A stretch of 64,000 bases of DNA from Caldilineaceae bacterium. GTDB taxonomy: Bacteria; Chloroflexota; Anaerolineae; Caldilineales; Caldilineaceae. Every line of letters starts with the position of its first letter. The stretch's first letter is position 1. Below the pieces are notes generated by a model that ran no database searches, was not told where the DNA came from, and worked only from the letters and a program-made list of their open reading frames with translations. Location: contig JALHQH010000010.1 in assembly GCA_022842065.1 (NCBI GenBank), positions 62,001-126,000 of the forward strand, in the 5' to 3' direction. The position numbers and the translations under genes are program-made. Positions 42,965 to 51,710 of this stretch are shown piece by piece.

Positions 42965-44692
42965 ATGCAGGAACCACAGTCACTTCCCCCCGTCGCCACG
43001 GGGCGCGCCCTGTCTCGCCGTACTTTTATCCAGTTGTTGGGCGCCGGGGCCGGCCTTGGCGTCTTGGCCGCCTGTGCGCCAGCCGCCGTCCCCGCCGCCG
43101 AAGCCCCCGCCGAGAGTGCCGCCCCAGCCGCGCCCGCGGGCGAGAGCCAAGGCACCGCCGAAAATGGGCTGATGCGCCCCAGCGGCACCCCCAAGCGCGG
43201 CGGCACTTTGCGCACCGCCTTTGGCATCACCACCGCCCACTATGATATGCATCAGGGCGGCTCGGCTTCGGTGCTCTGCCAGGTCTATAGCACCCTTGTC
43301 CGGCGCAACCTGACCGATGGGCTGCGTACGGTCATTCCCGATTTGGCCGAGAGTTGGGAAGTAAGCGAGGATGGGCTGACCTACACCTTTGCCCTGCGCC
43401 AGGGGGTGAAATTCCACGATGGTGCAGAGTTTAGCGCCGATGATGTGGTGGCCAGCTTTGAGCGCATTCTCAACCCACCCGAAGGGATTGTCATCCCGAT
43501 CAAGGCCGATTTGGGCATGGTTGACTCGATTGCGAAGATCGATGATTTTACGGTGCAGCTCAACCTCAGTTCACCGCGCGCCTACTTCCTTGATCTCCTG
43601 GCCGGAGTCAGCATGATCATCTATTCCAAGCAGACCTTGGAGGCGAATAACAACGACCTGCGCGAAGTGCTGCTCGCCCCCGGCACCGGTGCCTTCAAAT
43701 TTGTCGAGTACAAGACCGCGGAGAAGTGGACCTTTGCCCGCAACGAAGAATACTGGGACAGCGAACTGCCCTATGTCGATCAGATTGAAATGATCCATGT
43801 CCCGGCCTGGTCCGACCGCGGCACGGCCGTGTTGACCGATCAGGCGGATCTCTCGTGGAATGTCTCGGCGGAGACATGGGCGGAAGGCGAAAATCGGGGT
43901 GACATCGTCCAGGTTAACAGCTTGGCAAACTTTGGCGCGTACTGGATGCTCTTCAACCTGAACAAGGAACCCTTTGGTGATCCGCGCGTGCGCCGGGCGA
44001 TCCACCTGGGCATTAGCCGACAGAACTTGATCAAAGCCTTTGCCAGCCAAGAACAGATCAACCTGACCCGTTGGATTCCGTATGGTGATCCCTATGCCAC
44101 CACCGCCGATGCGATTGCCCAATTGCCTGGCTATCGTGAGGACAAAACTGCAGATCTGGAAGAGGCGAAAAAGTTGTTGGCCGAGGCCGGTTTTCCTGAT
44201 GGGATCGAGGGACTAGAGCTGCTCGCCGCCACCGGTCCGCAAGCAGAGTTACTAGCCCCGGCGCTCCAAGACATGCTAGCCCGCAATCTGAATATCAAGG
44301 TCGAAATTCGCACGATTGAGCGGGCGCAACTGGTGGAAGAGGAAAAAGCGGGCAACTTCACACTGGTGATCGACACCCCCGGCCACGGTATCTCCGACAT
44401 CTCGCCGCGAGCCAACCTCTGGTGGCGCACGGGTGGTTCGCAGAACTGGGGCGGTTACTCGAATGCCGACTTCGACGCCTTACTCGACCAGATTGATATC
44501 GAGATCGACCAGGCCAAGCGCATTGATCTGATCAATCAGGCGCTCGACGTGCTGGATCAAGATCCCCCTTGGTTCCTGGCCGGTTACACCTTCCACCTGC
44601 CCATGTGGCGCAACACGGTTAAGGGCATGTTGCTCAACGACCGCATCTTCGCCGAATGGAGCCGTTTCGAGACGGCGTGGTTGGACGTATAG
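42965..44692 (+). CDS. peptide/nickel-type ABC substrate-binding lipoprotein
   Basis: A 575-residue SBP_bac_5 protein (OppA/DppA type). The leader is Tat-like with a lipobox: SRRTFIQLLGAGAGLGVLAAC at residues about 17-37, followed by an Ala/Pro-rich spacer. The body has the family stretches LAESWEVSEDGLTYTFALRQ and GVKFHDGAEFSADDVVASFE near residue 135. GAGGAGG lies seven bases before the ATG. Two permease genes follow. The cargo may be peptides, but the family also includes glycoside and nickel binders. ALRQGVKFHDG with AEFSADDV is a standard opening for the class. Confidence 0.93.
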   Translation: MQEPQSLPPVATGRALSRRTFIQLLGAGAGLGVLAACAPAAVPAAEAPAESAAPAAPAGESQGTAENGLMRPSGTPKRGGTLRTAFGITTAHYDMHQGGSASVLCQVYSTLVRRNLTDGLRTVIPDLAESWEVSEDGLTYTFALRQGVKFHDGAEFSADDVVASFERILNPPEGIVIPIKADLGMVDSIAKIDDFTVQLNLSSPRAYFLDLLAGVSMIIYSKQTLEANNNDLREVLLAPGTGAFKFVEYKTAEKWTFARNEEYWDSELPYVDQIEMIHVPAWSDRGTAVLTDQADLSWNVSAETWAEGENRGDIVQVNSLANFGAYWMLFNLNKEPFGDPRVRRAIHLGISRQNLIKAFASQEQINLTRWIPYGDPYATTADAIAQLPGYREDKTADLEEAKKLLAEAGFPDGIEGLELLAATGPQAELLAPALQDMLARNLNIKVEIRTIERAQLVEEEKAGNFTLVIDTPGHGISDISPRANLWWRTGGSQNWGGYSNADFDALLDQIDIEIDQAKRIDLINQALDVLDQDPPWFLAGYTFHLPMWRNTVKGMLLNDRIFAEWSRFETAWLDV

Positions 44693-44748
44693 GAGCGAGT
44701 TACGAGTTACGCTCGTTCCGCCGCGCCCAGTAGGCTCCCGCCGGCGGA

Positions 44749-44806
44749 ATGCAGCGCCCAGTGGGCTCCCGGACGCAGAGCGTCGGGAGCCCACTGGGCG
44801 CTGCAT
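44749..44806 (+). promoter_or_regulatory. 22-bp hairpin between binding-protein and permease genes
   Basis: Arms 44749-44770 and 44785-44806 are perfect, and four more pairs form inside past one bulged G. No T-tract follows. A partial direct repeat of GCGCCCAGT[A/G]GGCTCCCG precedes it. Like the hairpins at 5890 and 53534, it may set the ratio of binding protein to permease mRNA. Confidence 0.7.
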
Positions 44807-44850
44807 CACGCCGCGGAGCAGCGTGACGAGCAATTGGATTGTAGGGGATC

Positions 44851-45810
44851 ATGACACGTTATCTCATTAACCGCCTATTGATTGCGATCCCGACCTTGAT
44901 TGGGATTACGATCCTGATCTTTCTGGCGATGCGCGTCTTGCCCGGCGATCCGTTGGCGGTGATTATGTCCGAATCAACCGGCAGTTATGTGCTGAGCGAG
45001 GAGGATCTGGCCGCGGCGCGAGCCAGTTTGGGGTTGGACAAGCCGCTCTATCGCCAATACCTGGATTGGATGGGCGAGGTGGTGCGCGGTGATCTGGGCT
45101 CTTCGTTCTGGACGAAAGAGCCGATCAGCGCACTGATCCTACGCCGCGGGCCGATTACCATACAGATCGCGCTGATGGCGGTGCTCTTCTCCTGGCTGAT
45201 CGGGGTGCCGATTGGGATGTTCAGCGCGATCTGGCGCAACTCCTTCTTCGACTATTTTTCGCGGATTGGGATTACCCTTTTCATCGCCGTGCCCAGTTTC
45301 TGGATCGGGTTGCTGATTGTGCTCTTCACCGTGCTCGTCTTCACCTGGCGACCGCCGCTGACGATTGTGCAGCTCTGGGAAGATCCGGGCACCAACCTCT
45401 CCATGACCGTGTTACCGGCCCTCGCCTTGGGCCTTGGCTTGGCCGCGGGCCAAGCGCGTATGACCCGTTCCGCCGCCCTCGAAGTCATGTATGAGGATTA
45501 TATCCGCACCGGGCGGGCGAAGGGGTTGCGTGATCGGGTCCTCGTCTGGCGGCATGTCTTTCGTAATGCCATGTTGCCGGTGATCACTACGTCCGGGCTG
45601 GCCTTGGGCGGGTTGCTAGGCGGGGCGGTTTCCGTAGAACGGGCCTTTGGTGTGCCCGGCTTAGGGACTTTGTTAGTCCAAGCACTGGCCGACCGCGATT
45701 GGATGATGATCCAAAACCTGGTGCTGCTCTATGGGGTGATCTTCGCCGTGATTAACTTGTTGGTCGATCTCAGTTATGCGTGGTTCGACCCGCGGATTCG
45801 GTATAATTGA
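44851..45810 (+). CDS. ABC transporter permease, DppB/OppB type
   Basis: A 319-residue inner-membrane permease. It starts with the family-typical MTRYLINRLLIAIPTLIGIT and has about six transmembrane segments. The ATPase-contact EAA loop reads YIRTGRAKGLRDRVLVWRHV near residue 216. VERAFGVPGLGTLLVQALAD near 263 is also conserved in the class. It pairs with the DppC-type gene 58 bases downstream. No ATPase gene of the DppD/F kind is found in the window, so the ATP-binding subunits must come from elsewhere. Confidence 0.93.
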   Translation: MTRYLINRLLIAIPTLIGITILIFLAMRVLPGDPLAVIMSESTGSYVLSEEDLAAARASLGLDKPLYRQYLDWMGEVVRGDLGSSFWTKEPISALILRRGPITIQIALMAVLFSWLIGVPIGMFSAIWRNSFFDYFSRIGITLFIAVPSFWIGLLIVLFTVLVFTWRPPLTIVQLWEDPGTNLSMTVLPALALGLGLAAGQARMTRSAALEVMYEDYIRTGRAKGLRDRVLVWRHVFRNAMLPVITTSGLALGGLLGGAVSVERAFGVPGLGTLLVQALADRDWMMIQNLVLLYGVIFAVINLLVDLSYAWFDPRIRYN

Positions 45811-45868
45811 TTTGGTGATTAGGTGATTCGTGATTGGGATTACCTGACTTTTGTCAACAGGAAGAGCC

Positions 45869-46786
45869 ATGAGTTCATCTGTCATCACGGAAGTGCACTA
45901 TCAGGGCGAGACTACGCCTGCAGCTGGGGGGTTGCGCCAAGGGCTAGGTACGATCCGGCGCTTTGTCCGTTCTTCGCCGATTGGGGCAGGCGCGGCGTTG
46001 GTCTGGATCCTGTTGCTGTTGATGGCAATCTTTGCCCCGCAGTTGGCCCCCTATGATCCGCAAGAGGCCGACTATGGCGCGATTCGCCAGGCCCCGAGTG
46101 CAGCCCATCTGCTGGGGGCGGATGATCTGGGGCGCGATATTCTGAGCCGGATTATCTTTGGGGCGCGCATTACCCTGATTGTGAGCATCTCATCAGTTTT
46201 GATTGGCGATCTCTTGGGCTTTTTATGGGGCGTGGCCAGTGGTTATCTGGGCGGTCGCTTTGACCTGATTAGCCAGCGGGTGTTGGATGTGCTGATGTCT
46301 TTCCCGACCTTGATTTTGGCACTGTTGTTACTGGTCGCGTTAGGCGCAGGGTTGAAGACCGTGATCATCGCGATTGCCGTCACCCGCATTCCAGGGGCGA
46401 CCCGGGTGATCCGTTCGGTGGTGCTCTCGGTGAGAGCAAATGCCTATGTGGAAGCGGCGCAGATGGTCGGGGTCAGACCAATTGCGCTGATGTTACGCCA
46501 TATCGCGCCCCAGTGTATTGCGCCGCTGATTGTGATCGCAACGCTCAACTTGGGTGCAGCGATCTTTGCCGAAGCAGCTTTAAGCTTTTTGGGGCTGGGG
46601 ATTCCACCGCCCGCGCCCAGTTGGGGCAACATGTTGGGCGGCGTGCTCGCGGCATCTTTTAAGCCCTCGTGGTGGCTGGTCGTCTTCCCAGGGCTTGCAA
46701 TTACATTGGCAGTGATGTCAGCCAATTTGCTGGGCGATGCGCTGCGCGATTTTCTGGATCCAAAGTTGCGCCAGCGGTTGGAGTAA
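45869..46786 (+). CDS. ABC transporter permease, DppC/OppC type
   Basis: A 305-residue partner permease. The N-terminal segment FVRSSPIGAGAALVWILLLL is followed by PSAAHLLGADDLGRDILSRI near residue 85, the hallmark of the OppC family. The EAA loop is YVEAAQMVGVRPIALMLRHI near 200 and the ending FLGDALRDFLDPKLRQRLE-like tail is typical (here LLGDALRDFLDPKLRQ). ATG 45869 is preferred over TTG 45851 because GGAAG precedes it. A downstream extended -10 at 46812 begins the next unit. Confidence 0.92.
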   Translation: MSSSVITEVHYQGETTPAAGGLRQGLGTIRRFVRSSPIGAGAALVWILLLLMAIFAPQLAPYDPQEADYGAIRQAPSAAHLLGADDLGRDILSRIIFGARITLIVSISSVLIGDLLGFLWGVASGYLGGRFDLISQRVLDVLMSFPTLILALLLLVALGAGLKTVIIAIAVTRIPGATRVIRSVVLSVRANAYVEAAQMVGVRPIALMLRHIAPQCIAPLIVIATLNLGAAIFAEAALSFLGLGIPPPAPSWGNMLGGVLAASFKPSWWLVVFPGLAITLAVMSANLLGDALRDFLDPKLRQRLE

Positions 46787-46811
46787 AACGTATCAGGGAC
46801 TTGACTTCCTA

Positions 46812-46820
46812 TGGTATAAT
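46812..46820 (+). promoter_or_regulatory. extended -10 promoter of the unknown pair
   Basis: TGGTATAAT is a perfect extended -10 (TGnTATAAT). No good -35 lies 17 bases upstream. It is 26 bases after the permease stop and 37 bases before the GTG of the next gene. Confidence 0.5.
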
Positions 46821-46857
46821 TCGCATAAATCTCACAATCATGTGAATGAGGATATAC

Positions 46858-47244
46858 GTGGCCAGTGAGCAAACAAGCGAGATTATACCTGATACAGTAG
46901 TGCATCGGATAGGTGGCGGCCATATAGAAAACTTGCAACTGTCAGCATTGGAAAAAGAACTGGTACCTCCTGGTATCTCTGTACTATTGGGTGGAACAGC
47001 ACCAGCAGCAGCACAACAAATGCGCAATGCCTTTCCCAAGTCCAGAAAATGGTATGACAGTGTGATGCAGGTTGGCACAGCAACCATAAAGGCAATCAGA
47101 GCGGCCGGTTTCGAAGTGATCATGGATGCGACGACGCGTTTTCAGAATCGTGCGCGCTTAGTCCATCCTGATGGCGTAGCCGGTTTTACTGACGCAAATT
47201 TGGAAAGATTGGCGCACGTTTTTGAAGATATGGTAGAGAGCTAA
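46858..47244 (+). CDS. unknown protein, first gene of a two-gene unit
   Basis: A 128-residue protein of no family I can name. Notable stretches are VVHRIGGGHIENLQLSALEK near residue 15, PPGISVLLGGTAPAAAQQMR near 37, KSRKWYDSVMQVGTATIKAI near 62, and DATTRFQNRARLVHPDGVAG near 91. It has no signal peptide and is probably cytoplasmic. GTG 46858 is chosen because GAGGA lies six bases before it; ATG 46846 is an alternative. The gene is AT-richer than its neighbours and is followed after three bases by another unknown gene. The size and tight pairing resemble a toxin-antitoxin or toxin-immunity arrangement (inference only). Confidence 0.7.
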   Translation: MASEQTSEIIPDTVVHRIGGGHIENLQLSALEKELVPPGISVLLGGTAPAAAQQMRNAFPKSRKWYDSVMQVGTATIKAIRAAGFEVIMDATTRFQNRARLVHPDGVAGFTDANLERLAHVFEDMVES

Positions 47245-47247
47245 CTT

Positions 47248-47729
47248 ATGCAAGCTTCCAAACAACTACTCCAATTAGTAGATGCAAAACGAAGAAACAT
47301 TGGGAAAGTAAGAATTGAAAATCAGGAAGATCACCTACTAACTGGTGAATTTGTTCCAGGCCCCAATTTTGCCTTAGTTAAGGACATCTTTCAAAAGTTT
47401 GAAGATGCGGTAAATGGACAGGCGCTAAGTATTGTTGATCAACTTGATCAAGAAATTGCAGCCTTTGGTTTGCAATTATATGCACCCGATTATGGTCAGT
47501 CGATCAAGATTCATGATGTCCAAATCTGGAGCGATGGTGGTTTTTCATGCCAGTTGACGTCTGAGCTGCTGCCCCCAGCGAATGGCCTAGCTCACGCTAC
47601 GCAAAAGTCAATTTTTAGGACAGTCGCGCATTGAATTAGTTATTGGTTTGCCACAAACCTGTTGGCAAAAACACTTTTACTGAGGCAGTTGGCATTGCTG
47701 CCCAATATCTTCACAGGGTATCCACATGA
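47248..47729 (+). pseudogene. unknown partner gene with two frameshifts near its 3' end
   Basis: The first frame runs from ATG 47248 to TGA 47634 (128 residues, QLVDAKRRNIGKVRIENQED near residue 9, SIKIHDVQIWSDGGFSCQL near 90). Past about 47610 the more protein-like reading moves to the next frame (QFLGQSRIELVIGLPQTCWQ, KH), and near 47675 to the third (FTEAVGIAAQYLHRVST). It then ends at TGA 47727-47729, which overlaps the ATG of the cupin gene as ATGA. Each shift falls at a run of T residues, so they may be real lesions or assembly indels. The function is unknown; it is the partner of the gene before it. Confidence 0.6.
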
Positions 47730-48367
47730 GCTTCACAGTCTACGACTATCGCACAACGAACCGCAATGTCCTGGTCACCCCGGAGATTCGGGCGCGCCTC
47801 TACCATATGAAACCGGGCCAGGTTGATGGCCGTCATAGCCATGATCTGGGCCACGAGGTCTTTTTGATTTTAGAAGGCCAGGCAGAATTCAACATCAACG
47901 GCGTGAAGAAAGTGCTAGGACCTGGGCAGATGTGTATTGCCTTGGCCGATGAGATCCACCAGGTGCGCAATCTGCTGCCCGACCAGCCGACGATCATGTA
48001 TCTCTCGGTAACGCCGCATATCCACCCCACCCACACCGGGCGCAATGAGGATGACAGCCGCAAACCGCCCAACTTTCCGCCCAATGCTAACTATCACGCC
48101 GAGCAAGTAACCGTGCCCGTTAGCGCGCTGGTTGACGACTATGCGGCCCAAGTCGAGACGCTGGCCAATACGGTCGAGGCGTCAGTCGCCACCAAGTTGA
48201 CGATGGTCAAGGCCCTCCGCAACGCCCTGGCTGAACATGATGTTGAAGCGGCGGCCGCTGCGCGCAATACCATGTGGGAAGCGCTTTACAGCATCCACAA
48301 AGAACTCTCGGCATTAGATGCAGTTTGGAATGAGTTAGCCCCACGTGCGGCGGAAGAGACAGCATAA
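47726..48367 (+). CDS. cupin-domain protein
   Basis: A 213-residue protein with one cupin barrel in residues about 25-100. Metal-binding motif 1 is seen in GQVDGRHSHDLGHEVFLILE (His-x-His and the later Glu), and motif 2 in ALADEIHQVRNLLPDQP with its His. The last 80 residues are helical (ASVATKLTMVKALRNALAEH) and may mediate oligomerisation. No signal peptide. It may be a sugar isomerase, dioxygenase or ligand sensor; the cupin class alone does not decide. Its ATG overlaps the likely original stop of the preceding frameshifted gene. Confidence 0.85.
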   Translation: MSFTVYDYRTTNRNVLVTPEIRARLYHMKPGQVDGRHSHDLGHEVFLILEGQAEFNINGVKKVLGPGQMCIALADEIHQVRNLLPDQPTIMYLSVTPHIHPTHTGRNEDDSRKPPNFPPNANYHAEQVTVPVSALVDDYAAQVETLANTVEASVATKLTMVKALRNALAEHDVEAAAAARNTMWEALYSIHKELSALDAVWNELAPRAAEETA

Positions 48368-48410
48368 ACCGGACAAATGTTAATGAACTTCCGGCACAAA
48401 CTATTCAAAC

Positions 48411-48464
48411 AAGGAATCGTCTTTGCATGACAAGCCATGGCTTGTCACGCAAAGACGATTCCTT
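48411..48464. repeat. loopless 27-bp inverted repeat after cupin gene
   Basis: Arms 48411-48437 and 48438-48464 meet without a spacer and match at 26 of 27 positions. It starts 43 bases after the cupin stop and ends 12 bases before the YqhA start. TTCCTTTT at its right edge could give a short U-tract. Confidence 0.88.
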
Positions 48465-48476
48465 TTACGAGGACCT

Positions 48477-48932
48477 ATGGCAAAATATCTCGAAAAGTGC
48501 AAATATATCGTTTTGATCGCCGTCATCTCATTGATGGTCGCGGCCTTGGCCACCTTCCTCTGGGGTGCGGCCCAAACAGGCACCTTTCTCTGGCGATTGG
48601 TCAGCTATAGGGGTGACCAATCGCAGATAACCTTGTATCTGTTGGAAATGGTAGATACATTTCTGATTGGCACCGTCCTCTTGATCTTCTCGATTGGGCT
48701 TTATGATCTCTTTATTGATAAGCTGAACTTACCCGAATGGCTCTACATTGACAACCTGAGCAAATTAAAGACAAAGCTCTCGGAAGTCATTATCCTCTTT
48801 ATGGCGGTTAAATTCCTAAAGCAGCTGATCGATGTCAAAGATGCCCAGGATACGCTCTTTATTGGCCTGGCCGTAGCCGTCGTGGCCGCCGTTTTAATCT
48901 TCTTCAACCGCGTTAGCACCGATCAGGCCTAA
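48477..48932 (+). CDS. YqhA-family (UPF0114) membrane protein
   Basis: A 151-residue inner-membrane protein with about four hydrophobic segments: IVLIAVISLMVAALATFLWG, LLEMVDTFLIGTVLLIFSIG, KLSEVIILFMAVKFLKQLID and FIGLAVAVVAAVLIFF. The phrase GLYDLFIDKLNLPEWLYIDN near residue 82 is the family hallmark. The function is unknown throughout the family. ATG 48477 is preferred, since ACGAGGA lies before it and the upstream extension would come from the palindrome. A good intrinsic terminator follows. Confidence 0.9.
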   Translation: MAKYLEKCKYIVLIAVISLMVAALATFLWGAAQTGTFLWRLVSYRGDQSQITLYLLEMVDTFLIGTVLLIFSIGLYDLFIDKLNLPEWLYIDNLSKLKTKLSEVIILFMAVKFLKQLIDVKDAQDTLFIGLAVAVVAAVLIFFNRVSTDQA

Positions 48933-48948
48933 GCGCACAGACGCGTTT

Positions 48949-48990
48949 ATAGGCCATACGCCATCATTGTACGTATGGCCTATTTTTATT
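48949..48990 (+). terminator. intrinsic terminator after yqhA
   Basis: ATAGGCCATACG (48949-48960) pairs with CGTATGGCCTAT (48972-48983) around an 11-base loop, followed by TTTTATT. This is a normal rho-independent terminator. Confidence 0.85.
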
Positions 48991-49140
48991 GCAGAGCGAC
49001 CAATTATTGCAAGGTTTTATCCATTTCGCCAGGTGAAGCGGCGCTATGGTATGATATGATTATAGTGCGCGACGCGCTCTCCCATTCTACATCTACCAAA
49101 TCTATCGATATATCAGCCCACTTGCAAGGGGAATCACGCC

Positions 49141-49938
49141 ATGCTGAAACTTGCCGGTAAAGTTGCATTGGTCACTGGAGCAGGGCGCGGGTTAGGTCGC
49201 GCATATGCCCTCCACCTCGCCCACTTAGGGGCCGATGTGGTGATCAATGATGTTAACCTTAACTCCGCCCAGGAATTTCACGAACAGCTCAATGCGCCCA
49301 CGGTCATGGCCGAGATTGAGGCACTAGGCCGCCGTTCACTCGGGGTTGAAGCGGATGTAACCAGCCCAGACGCGGTCAACGGCATGTTTGAGGAGATTGC
49401 CGGCACCTTTGGCCGGCTGGACATTCTCGTCAACAATGCGGGCGGCAATCTGCGCCATGAGGGCGCCGATGACGGGGCATCGACTTCGCCGCCCGAACGC
49501 TACCAATACATTATGGACATTAATCTGACCAGTTGCATCCTCTGTTGCCAAGCAGCCAGCCGGCTGATGAAGGAGCAGCGGGCCGGCAAGATCGTCAACG
49601 TGGCCTCGCAAGCGGGGCTATGGAGTGGTCACAATGGTGGTGGCATGGCCTACAAAGTTGCCAAGGCGGGGGTGGCACACTACACGCGCGTCCTCGCCGC
49701 CGAGTTGGGGCCATTTGGGATCAATGTCAATTGTATTGCGCCTGGTTTTATTGCCTCGTCACGGACCAAATCCTACTGGGTCAAGGCCGGCAATGATCTC
49801 ACCGATCAGATTGCGCTAGGGCGCGTTGGCCAGCCCGAGGAAGCGGCCAGGGTGATCGAGTTTTTCGTCACCGACCTATCGGATTATGTCACCGGGCAAT
49901 GTTTGCCGGTCTGTGGTGGCTATGTAGCTTGGGGTTAA
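49141..49938 (+). CDS. short-chain dehydrogenase/reductase
   Basis: A 265-residue SDR. It has VALVTGAGRGLGRAYALHLA near residue 9 for the nucleotide site, ILVNNAGGNLRHEGADDG near 96, the catalytic serine in VNVASQAGLWSGHNGGGM near 153, and Tyr-Lys in AYKVAKAGVAHYTRVLAAEL near 174. It ends VTGQCLPVCGGYVAWG, as is common for 3-oxoacyl reductase-like SDRs. The substrate is open. It stands alone, with the DUF4351 relic downstream and a sugar importer farther on, so a sugar or polyol role is plausible but not shown. Confidence 0.88.
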   Translation: MLKLAGKVALVTGAGRGLGRAYALHLAHLGADVVINDVNLNSAQEFHEQLNAPTVMAEIEALGRRSLGVEADVTSPDAVNGMFEEIAGTFGRLDILVNNAGGNLRHEGADDGASTSPPERYQYIMDINLTSCILCCQAASRLMKEQRAGKIVNVASQAGLWSGHNGGGMAYKVAKAGVAHYTRVLAAELGPFGINVNCIAPGFIASSRTKSYWVKAGNDLTDQIALGRVGQPEEAARVIEFFVTDLSDYVTGQCLPVCGGYVAWG

Positions 49939-50027
49939 TCGACCGTTCTTATTGACTTTTTATTTGTAATCAATAAAATATAAGTGAGTGGCAGGTGCAT
50001 GGCAACACGTCAAACGGATAAAAATAA

Positions 50028-50484
50028 AGCACCTTGGCCGTCTTAATGAAAACGGGTAAACAAAGCAAAGCAGCCGTAAAATTGAGCGCTTTGCAAACGG
50101 TGATCCAGAGCAACTTGAGTCCAGGTGACAAGCTATTTTTGGTGGAGTTGGCCAATACCTACGCGCCAACGGTAGAATTGTCAGATCCACGGGAGGACAT
50201 CATTGCAATCGCCGATGGAAATCGAGATGAGTTGGGGTGACAAACTCCGGGAAGAAGGACGAGAAGAAGGACGAGAAGAAGGTGTAATCAGCGGTGAACG
50301 CAAAATGTTGTTGCGCCTACTCACCTTGATGTTCGGCCCTTTGCCCGACGAATTTGTCCAGCGTGTCCAAGCAATTAATGATGAAACTGTGCTGGAGGCC
50401 TTGAGTCAACAACTGTTGCAGGCCAAAAGTCTCGCCGATCTCGTGATCCCAGCCGCACCAACGGTCTCCACAGATCAGCCCTAA
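50028..50484 (+). pseudogene. DUF4351/Rpn-type protein remnant
   Basis: Two overlapping frames read as parts of one protein. The first has no start in context (KTGKQSKAAVKLSALQTVIQ, LSPGDKLFLVELANTYAPT). The second carries WGDKLREEGREEGREEGVIS and a DUF4351-like tail (LLRLLTLMFGPLPDEFVQRV then QAINDETVLEALSQQLLQAK). A frameshift or lost stretch lies near 50200-50240, and the N-terminal PD-(D/E)XK nuclease half is missing. Such proteins are recombination-promoting nuclease or transposase-like elements, often found broken. Confidence 0.65.
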
Positions 50485-50549
50485 GCCAAAACACCGCTTT
50501 ATGTTTTGACGCCGCCTTGGGTCAAAATCCAGATGTATACGAGCAGTTA

Positions 50550-50602
50550 GCATAATTTAACATTTTCTACACAAGTAAAAGTATTAAATTATGACAGAGC
50601 TG
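50550..50602 (-). repeat. dispersed hairpin element, copy C (reverse orientation)
   Basis: CATAATTTAA (50551-50560) pairs with TTAAATTATG (50584-50593). Read on the minus strand, it begins GCTCTGTCATAATTTAATAC, matching the start of copies A and B (GCTCTGTCAC-AATTAACAC). It lies between the DUF4351 relic and the 2-hydroxyacid dehydrogenase gene. Confidence 0.6.
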
Positions 50603-50693
50603 GGTATACACAAAGGAGCGGAAGGCCCCAATATCAACCGGGATCAGCATAGAATGTCAACAGAAATTAGTAGGGGTAAGCGGAAAGCAATCT

Positions 50694-51710
50694 ATGAAAC
50701 CCAAAATCATCCTTGATCCTGCCTTCCGGTGCATGGAAAATATCCTCTCGGCCCAGGATCTGAACCGTTTGCACGCCGCTGCGGATGTCATCTGGGGGAA
50801 GGACGAACAGATGCCCACAGCAGAGATTGAAAAGGTGCGCGACGAAATTGTCGCCATCATCTGCGGCAGTTGGCGGCATGGTGATGTGAGTCGCTTCCCG
50901 AAGTTGCGCGCCATTCTGGAAGTGGGTGGTGGCTTCCCCTCTCCCCAGAGCCTGGATTATGCCGCCTGTTTTGCGCGCGGTATTCGCGTGCTCAGTTGTG
51001 CGCCGGCTTTTGGCGCGGCAGTTGCCGAGCTGGGCCTGGGATTAGCACTGGCTTGCACTCGTCAGATTGCCTGGACTGACCAAGCGTTTCGGCAGGACGA
51101 GCCAAATTGGAGCCACACTGCTTTTGCCACCGAACTCGGTACACCGTTCACCCTCTATGGAAAACAAGTAGGGTTTATCGGCTTTGGCGGTCTGGCGCGT
51201 GCGCTCAAGCCACTGCTCGATCCCTTTGGTTGCCCGATCCAAGTTTTTGATCCGTGGTTGACGGACAGCTACCTGCGCGGGCAAAAAGTTGCGCCGGTCG
51301 ATCTGGATACTTTATTGTCTACCTCAAAAGTTATCTTTGTGTTGGCGGTGCCCAGCGCAGCCAACCGAGCCTTGCTGGACCGCGAAAAACTCAACCTGAT
51401 CCGTCCGGATGCGGTTTTCATTCTGCTCAGCCGTGCGCATGTCGTTGATTTCGATGCGCTGACCGAGTTGCTCCTGGCTGGACGCTTCCAGGCTGGGATC
51501 GATGTCTTCCCGCAGGAGCCGCTGCCCAAAGAACACCCAATCCGCAAGGCCAAGCACGCGGTGCTTTCTTCCCACCGTGCCGGGGCCAACTTGGAAGCCC
51601 TCCTGAACGTCGGGCGCATTGTTGCCGATGACATCGAAGCGATCTGCAGCGACCGTATCCCTCAGGCAATGCAACAGGCGCAACCCGAATTCATCCGGTT
51701 GCGTGGGTAG
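50694..51710 (+). CDS. D-isomer-specific 2-hydroxyacid dehydrogenase
   Basis: A 338-residue NAD-dependent dehydrogenase. The nucleotide-binding stretch is VGFIGFGGLARALKPLLDPF near residue 162. Catalytic positions fit the family: Arg in FILLSRAHVVDFDAL near 245, Glu in VFPQEPLPKEHP near 274, and His in VLSSHRAGANLEALLNVG near 294. The usual GxGxxG is GFGGLA, slightly altered. It reduces a 2-keto acid or oxidises a hydroxy acid, possibly a sugar acid given the ABC importer that follows. RBS-like sequence before ATG 50694 is weak. Confidence 0.9.
   Translation: MKPKIILDPAFRCMENILSAQDLNRLHAAADVIWGKDEQMPTAEIEKVRDEIVAIICGSWRHGDVSRFPKLRAILEVGGGFPSPQSLDYAACFARGIRVLSCAPAFGAAVAELGLGLALACTRQIAWTDQAFRQDEPNWSHTAFATELGTPFTLYGKQVGFIGFGGLARALKPLLDPFGCPIQVFDPWLTDSYLRGQKVAPVDLDTLLSTSKVIFVLAVPSAANRALLDREKLNLIRPDAVFILLSRAHVVDFDALTELLLAGRFQAGIDVFPQEPLPKEHPIRKAKHAVLSSHRAGANLEALLNVGRIVADDIEAICSDRIPQAMQQAQPEFIRLRG

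Noticed and set aside
47248..47634. Taking the first stop at 47634 as the natural end of the second unknown gene
   Set aside because: The sequence beyond it reads as protein in shifted frames up to an ATGA overlap with the next gene, so the short version is more likely a frameshift product.
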